64,000 nucleotides of DNA from Paenibacillus sp. yr247 (GTDB taxonomy: Bacteria; Bacillota; Bacilli; Paenibacillales; NBRC-103111). Location of the stretch: assembly GCF_900103825.1 (NCBI RefSeq), contig NZ_FNIF01000019.1:1-64000 (forward strand), read 5' to 3'. Both the position numbers and the translations under genes were made by a program. This document shows positions 60,408-64,000 of this stretch, piece after piece. Positions within the stretch are counted from its first letter, which is position 1; every line of letters begins with the position of its first letter. Under the pieces are notes generated by a model. It ran no database searches and was not told the DNA's origin. It saw only the letters and a list, made by a program, of their open reading frames with translations.

Positions 60408-61217
60408 TTAAATACCCGGAATCGGGATGCGTTTATGTTCCGTTTTCAGATACTGCTTCTCCAGCTTCTCCTGAACAGCGGCATCGATTTGTTTGCCTTC
60501 CAGGTAGTCGCTGTTGTCGCCATATGTAATGCCGAGCTCGTTCTCGTCTGTTTGACCTTCCCAGAGACCGGCAGTTGGGGCCTTATCCAGCACGCTTTGC
60601 GGGACGCCCAGCTTCGCGGCAAGTGAACGCACTTGGCGCTTGTTTAGTGTGCTCAGGGGCGTGATGTCGACCGCTCCATCACCATATTTGGTGAAAAAGC
60701 CAGTGATCGCTTCGGATGCATGGTCTGTGCCGACAACGATCAGGCCCAATTCAAAAGCAAGCGCATACTGCATGACCATTCGCGTCCGCGCTTTGATATT
60801 GCCTTTGCCGCCGCGGCTTACATGCTGGTGAACGCCGATATGCTTGAGGCCATATTCGACTTCAATGGCGATCTCGTCGACGGCTTCTTCAATATTATTC
60901 TCGATTTGATACTTCAAATCGAAGGCTTTTGCCACCGCATAGCTGTCCTCGATATCAACTTGCTGACCGTATGGCTGGAACACACCGACGGTTTTGTACT
61001 CGGTGCCCTTCTCCGCTGTCAGCTCGTCCGTCGCTTGCTTGCATAAACCCGTTGCCACTGCGCTATCGATTCCGCCGCTAATGGCAATTAGCAGGCCTTT
61101 TGCTTTCGCGCCAAGCACATAGTTTTTGAGAAAGTCCACGCGTTTGCGGATTTCTTCATCAATATCAATTTCCGGCTTAACGCCGAGCTTTGCGATAATT
61201 TCTGCTTGCAAACTCAT
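60408..61217 (-). CDS. nadE: NH3-dependent NAD+ synthetase
   Basis: 269-aa enzyme for the last step of NAD synthesis. P-loop-like PPase motif ISGGIDSAVATGLCKQA; KARTRMVMQYALAFE and GTDHASEAITGFFTKYGDGAVDI form the adenylate and NaAD sites. No glutaminase domain, so it uses ammonia. ATG 61217 follows GGTGGAG by six bases. Confidence 0.96.
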   Translation of the reverse strand: MSLQAEIIAKLGVKPEIDIDEEIRKRVDFLKNYVLGAKAKGLLIAISGGIDSAVATGLCKQATDELTAEKGTEYKTVGVFQPYGQQVDIEDSYAVAKAFDLKYQIENNIEEAVDEIAIEVEYGLKHIGVHQHVSRGGKGNIKARTRMVMQYALAFELGLIVVGTDHASEAITGFFTKYGDGAVDITPLSTLNKRQVRSLAAKLGVPQSVLDKAPTAGLWEGQTDENELGITYGDNSDYLEGKQIDAAVQEKLEKQYLKTEHKRIPIPGI

Positions 61218-61319
61218 GAATCTCTCCACCTTTTCTATAGTTTGAAAACATTCACTCTTTAAGCATAAGTATAGACTTTCGTTCTTGAAATTTCAAAGGT
61301 CAATCGCTCACCCTTTGCC

Positions 61320-61366
61320 TAAAAAAAAGAAAAGGCCCACTTTGCAAATGCTGCAATGAGGGCCTA
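61320..61366 (-). terminator. Terminator after bacilliredoxin
   Basis: AGGCCC.CATTGCA / TTGCAAAG.GGGCCT imperfect hairpin with T-run on the minus strand. Confidence 0.78.
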
Positions 61367-61390
61367 TATCCTAATGATTAGTGCAATTAA

Positions 61391-61828
61391 TTATTTACAG
61401 TATTCATTAAAAGCACCGATCAAGTCGCCAGCGATCATATCTGCGGAGCGATCTTCGATTTGGTGACGTTGAATGAAGTGAACGAGCTCACCATTCTTAA
61501 ACAACGCAATGGATGGGGATGAAGGCGGGTATGGCGCCAAGAATTCACGCGCTTTCGCTGTTGCATCCTTCTCTTGTCCAGCAAACACCGTGTATGTGTA
61601 CGTTGGGAGTGTTTCGTTTTGAAGTGCTTTTGCTACACCTGGACGACATTGACCAGCAGCGCAACCACAAACAGAATTAACGACAAGCATCATTGTGCCA
61701 TCCTTAGACTTCTCAATGGCTTCTTCAACTTGCTCTGGTGTAAGAAGCTCCGTAATACCCAGACGAGTCAAATCTTCTCTCATCGGTTTAACCATATCTT
61801 TCATGTAAGAATCAAAAGACATTGCCAT
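61391..61828 (-). CDS. Bacilliredoxin (BrxA/BrxB, YphP/YqiW family)
   Basis: 145-aa protein with the CGC redox motif in NSVCGCAAGQCRPG. It removes bacillithiol from protein cysteines after oxidative stress. MSFDSYMKDMVKPMREDLTRLG and YPPSSPSIALF are family-typical. ATG 61828 follows AAGGGG by eight bases. Implies that the organism makes bacillithiol. Confidence 0.95.
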   Translation of the reverse strand: MAMSFDSYMKDMVKPMREDLTRLGITELLTPEQVEEAIEKSKDGTMMLVVNSVCGCAAGQCRPGVAKALQNETLPTYTYTVFAGQEKDATAKAREFLAPYPPSSPSIALFKNGELVHFIQRHQIEDRSADMIAGDLIGAFNEYCK

Positions 61829-61955
61829 ATGTGCCACCCCTTAGGATTTAATAGTTAATAATAAAACGTAATTGGTATTAGTTCTATTATACATCCGTTA
61901 GCATCGAAAGCAAAGTACAATGTATCTGCTTGTTCAAATAGAAATAAAGCGAAAG

Positions 61956-62348
61956 CTATGCTTCCGCCTCATCTTCTTTTTGATTGATCTTTTCTTTGTA
62001 CGGGTCGTAGGAAACATTTTTATCCGGATGCATGAAGATACCGCTTTGCGGTACGATGCCTTTTTCAAAATAATCCCGATTCTCTGCGCTTTGGAACCCA
62101 ATATCCTTATAAGGATGAACCCATTCATCTCCAGCCATGACCTCAGGATCGGTCTCTGCCGTCCATTGCTCAAGCGGGGAATTGTCGGATTCATAATCAT
62201 GATCGCCTATAACGACGCCGTGTTCGTTCACAAAAGGATCTCGCGGGCCGCGCCCCTGCTCGAATTGCGGCAGAAAGTTAATTTCGAATGGATCGAGATC
62301 GCTTTGGTCCTTAGCTGATTTGGTCTTTTTATTCTTGTCCTGGCTCAT
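61956..62348 (-). CDS. DUF3905-type protein
   Basis: 130-aa acidic soluble protein: DPFEINFLPQFEQGRGPRDPF, NEHGVVIGDHDYESDNSPLEQW, TDPEVMAGDEWVHPYKDIGF. I associate this with DUF3905 of spore formers, from memory. It has no ribosome-binding site of its own; its ATG overlaps the stop of the preceding gene by four bases (ATGA), so it relies on coupling. Confidence 0.82.
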   Translation of the reverse strand: MSQDKNKKTKSAKDQSDLDPFEINFLPQFEQGRGPRDPFVNEHGVVIGDHDYESDNSPLEQWTAETDPEVMAGDEWVHPYKDIGFQSAENRDYFEKGIVPQSGIFMHPDKNVSYDPYKEKINQKEDEAEA

Positions 62349-62479
62349 GTCGAAGGTCTGTTGGGGCCATCCAGTTTCTTATCAACAAAGCCCTCTTTTC
62401 CTTTTGGTGCTGCGGCCTTTTCACGTTCTTTGTTCTGCTGTTCTTGCTGGACTTGCATTTTGGAATCGTTTTGACTCAT
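62345..62479 (-). CDS. Internal small protein, 44 aa, in frame with the Lgt-like gene
   Basis: Inside the 3' end of the Lgt-like frame stands AAAGGAG nine bases before ATG 62479. From there MSQNDSKMQVQQEQQNKERE runs to the shared stop. It is hydrophilic and rich in Gln and Lys, unlike the membrane protein before it. It may be made as a separate product, as the tail of the membrane protein, or both. Confidence 0.6.
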   Translation of the reverse strand: MSQNDSKMQVQQEQQNKEREKAAAPKGKEGFVDKKLDGPNRPST

Positions 62480-63232
62480 AATACTCAGCTCCTTTCTGCT
62501 AGTATTATGTGTCAAAGCCCCCAGGAGCATTCCAAACACAAGCATGAAAAGAAATAATAACTGTGGAAAACTGAGATAAAGCGGTGTCGATTTCGAAGCA
62601 GCAAAAAAGCTGGCCAGCATCCCTGAAGCGCCGCCGTAAAACAGCGAATTTTTAAACAAAATACCTTGTCCAATCGTTAACTTACGAGTCTCAGTAATTT
62701 GCTGCCAGATAAGCAATGGAACAAGAAGCAGTGAAACATAAGCGTGATAAGGATGAAATCGAGATATCGTTCCTTCGACACTGATGCCCCAAGATAAGTT
62801 TGTAGGCAATCCGTATGCCGGAATCAGAGCACAAAATAAGAAGGCAGAGGCGCTAAGTCCAATCGCCAAAACATCCAGAACAATGAACAGTGAAATGCGA
62901 TGTTTACGAATTTGATAATACATGTAACCGCAAGCAAGCAGCAGACCTAGCGCAATCTCCGTGGCAGAGCCAGATACCATAAGCAGTTTCAGCGGATTTG
63001 TCCACACTAAGGATGGCTGCGTTACAATGATCCCTAGCCTCCAGGTTAACAGAACGATAATAACCCCGTTAAAAATAAGTTCGTCAATTAGCTTCGCTTT
63101 CTCGATTTGAGTATCGTAAGGCAATCGCTGTGTTGATCTCCGCATTAACCATATACCCAAAGCACAAGCCAGCAGCAGTGCCAGTAATCTCCCTTGCAGT
63201 TGGAGCGGTCCAATCTGTAACACGTCAGGCAT
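62345..63232 (-). CDS. Lgt-like membrane protein, catalytically degenerate
   Basis: 295 aa with about seven TM segments laid out like prolipoprotein diacylglyceryl transferase: GPLQLQGRLLALLLACALG at the start, IVLDVLAIGL, then LSWGISVEG...FHPYHAYVSLL in the position of the Lgt motif PWG...RHP.QLYE. The catalytic GGLAIHGG is replaced by SGSATEIALG, and the GR.GNF.N motif by SASAFLFCALIPAYG. So it is probably not an active Lgt. The last 44 residues are hydrophilic and may be a separate protein with its own start. Weak SD before ATG 63232. Confidence 0.75.
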   Translation of the reverse strand: MPDVLQIGPLQLQGRLLALLLACALGIWLMRRSTQRLPYDTQIEKAKLIDELIFNGVIIVLLTWRLGIIVTQPSLVWTNPLKLLMVSGSATEIALGLLLACGYMYYQIRKHRISLFIVLDVLAIGLSASAFLFCALIPAYGLPTNLSWGISVEGTISRFHPYHAYVSLLLVPLLIWQQITETRKLTIGQGILFKNSLFYGGASGMLASFFAASKSTPLYLSFPQLLFLFMLVFGMLLGALTHNTSRKELSIMSQNDSKMQVQQEQQNKEREKAAAPKGKEGFVDKKLDGPNRPST

Positions 63233-63299
63233 AGATTACGCCAGCCTCTCTCTTTTCAATTACCTTCATCGTAATCAATCTGAGAGGGTCTCGCAACCG

Positions 63300-63989
63300 T
63301 TATGGCTCCAAAAATTGAAACGTGAAAGAGGATTTTTTCAATTTCTCAAAGCGGAAGCCGGCTGCTTGCAGCTTTTTGATCACGATGGGCAGCGCTTCTA
63401 TGGTTGTCGTCTTGTAGGTGTTATCGTGCATGAGTACGATAATACTCTTCTTGCCGCGGCTTGCGCTTAGAACGGAGTCGATAATCATCGCCTTGTCCTG
63501 CACAGGAGCAGCGGCATCTGTTGAGCTTACGTTCCAGTCAAAATACTGGTAACCCTCCTCTTTCACTACGCTTGCCACTTTACTCATAATGCCTCTGCCC
63601 CCAGGTTTCCAGCTCAAATGATTATTCGACCCGCCCGGAAATCGCAAAATATCGGGACGATAACCAATCGTCTCCTCCAAAAGCTGATCCAGCTTTCGCA
63701 CATCCTTCATAAAAGCTTCAGGTGATTTGTAAATACGATTATAATCATGCGAGTATGTATGATTCCCAAGTGCGTGGCCTTCTGCCAGGATTTCCTTATA
63801 AAGCGTTCTTCCCTCACTGGTGTCCGAGCCTACAACAAAAAAAGTGGCGGTAACTCCGAAGTTTTTTAAAATACGAAGAATCTTCCTCGTGCTCTCAGAT
63901 GGGCCGTCATCGAAAGTGAGGTACGCAATTTTACCCGAAGAACGGATATGTGGAGGTCCGGTGTAGAAGTGTTGGGTTTCCACAATCAT
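63300..63989 (-). CDS. Polysaccharide deacetylase (5' end uncertain at window edge)
   Basis: NodB-fold deacetylase: LTFDDGPS, HALGNHTYSHDY metal site, RFPGGSNNH, FDWNVSSTDA and IIVLMHDN, in that order over 229 visible residues. The frame is open to the right edge, so the ATG at 63989 may not be the start; relatives usually have an N-terminal signal or membrane segment that would lie outside. Likely acts on peptidoglycan or another acetylated polymer. It precedes the Lgt-like gene by 67 bp. Confidence 0.88.
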   Translation of the reverse strand: MIVETQHFYTGPPHIRSSGKIAYLTFDDGPSESTRKILRILKNFGVTATFFVVGSDTSEGRTLYKEILAEGHALGNHTYSHDYNRIYKSPEAFMKDVRKLDQLLEETIGYRPDILRFPGGSNNHLSWKPGGRGIMSKVASVVKEEGYQYFDWNVSSTDAAAPVQDKAMIIDSVLSASRGKKSIIVLMHDNTYKTTTIEALPIVIKKLQAAGFRFEKLKKSSFTFQFLEP

Positions 63990-64000
63990 ATCCTCGGAGT

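Overview
The window comes from a low-to-mid GC, spore-forming Firmicute, most likely Paenibacillus or a close relative. Grounds: the 16S 5' end and its twin-promoter leader; strong AGGAGG ribosome-binding sites with frequent TTG/GTG starts; spore-type genes (SleB-like cortex hydrolase, a DUF3905-type protein, polysaccharide deacetylases); and the order moxR - DUF58 - transglutaminase - guaA - pbuG, which matches yeaC-yeaD-yebA-guaA-pbuG of Bacillus subtilis.

Layout. 1-9913: start of a 16S rRNA gene reading out of the left edge, then (all minus strand) pbuG with a guanine-type purine riboswitch, guaA, the transglutaminase/DUF58/MoxR trio and a polysaccharide deacetylase. 10068-11416: bcp peroxiredoxin followed by a broken MFS transporter. 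11721-16939: the main accessory locus, a six-gene cluster around a SipW-type signal peptidase with three TasA/camelysin-like proteins, an Ig-like surface protein and a Pro-rich DUF4047-like protein. 17512-20146: ABC-2 exporter. 20344-28618 (plus): LCP ligase, hemL, glutamate synthase large subunit and a 41-aa protein, with a 940-bp non-coding stretch before gltB. 28743-38539 (minus): helD remnant, VOC-DinB fusion, eda-kdgK, inositol phosphatase, fabI, uvsE, ddl and an amidase. 38763-45497: acnA, sleB-like, CDF transporter, IclR regulator, alpha/beta hydrolase. 45886-54059 (minus): dgt, tetR-folE, yneF, the DUF402-lepB-queG-ogt-HD-GYP cluster, GNAT, and a 34-aa protein. 54182-63989: sodA, Crp-type regulator, mutY, cytochrome c lipoprotein, acpS, aldo/keto reductase, nadE, bacilliredoxin, and a DUF3905 / Lgt-like / deacetylase group at the right edge.

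How parts work together. The SipW locus looks like an extracellular matrix or fibre module: a dedicated signal peptidase, several fibre-subunit-like substrates and an Ig-domain surface protein. Hairpins in three of its spacers and varied start codons suggest tuned stoichiometry. One of its proteins appears to start at ATC/ATT, so it is normally mis-called as a truncated, signal-less protein. Its upstream region carries two matching TGATAC-N5-GTATCA palindromes. An IclR-family regulator (43436-44197) has the palindrome GTTTCA-N5-TGAAAC in its own promoter, and almost the same 17-mer lies in the acnA leader, suggesting a link to aconitase.

Other notable structure: a dispersed ~133-bp repeat in three intergenic regions, a four-unit GGGGTAC G-quadruplex-type tract just after hemL, a GNRA-loop hairpin between the Shine-Dalgarno and ATG of gltB, a catalytically degenerate Lgt-like protein with an internal start for a small protein, and two decayed genes (MFS, helD). 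I see no CRISPR array, tRNA gene, prophage or intact insertion sequence.
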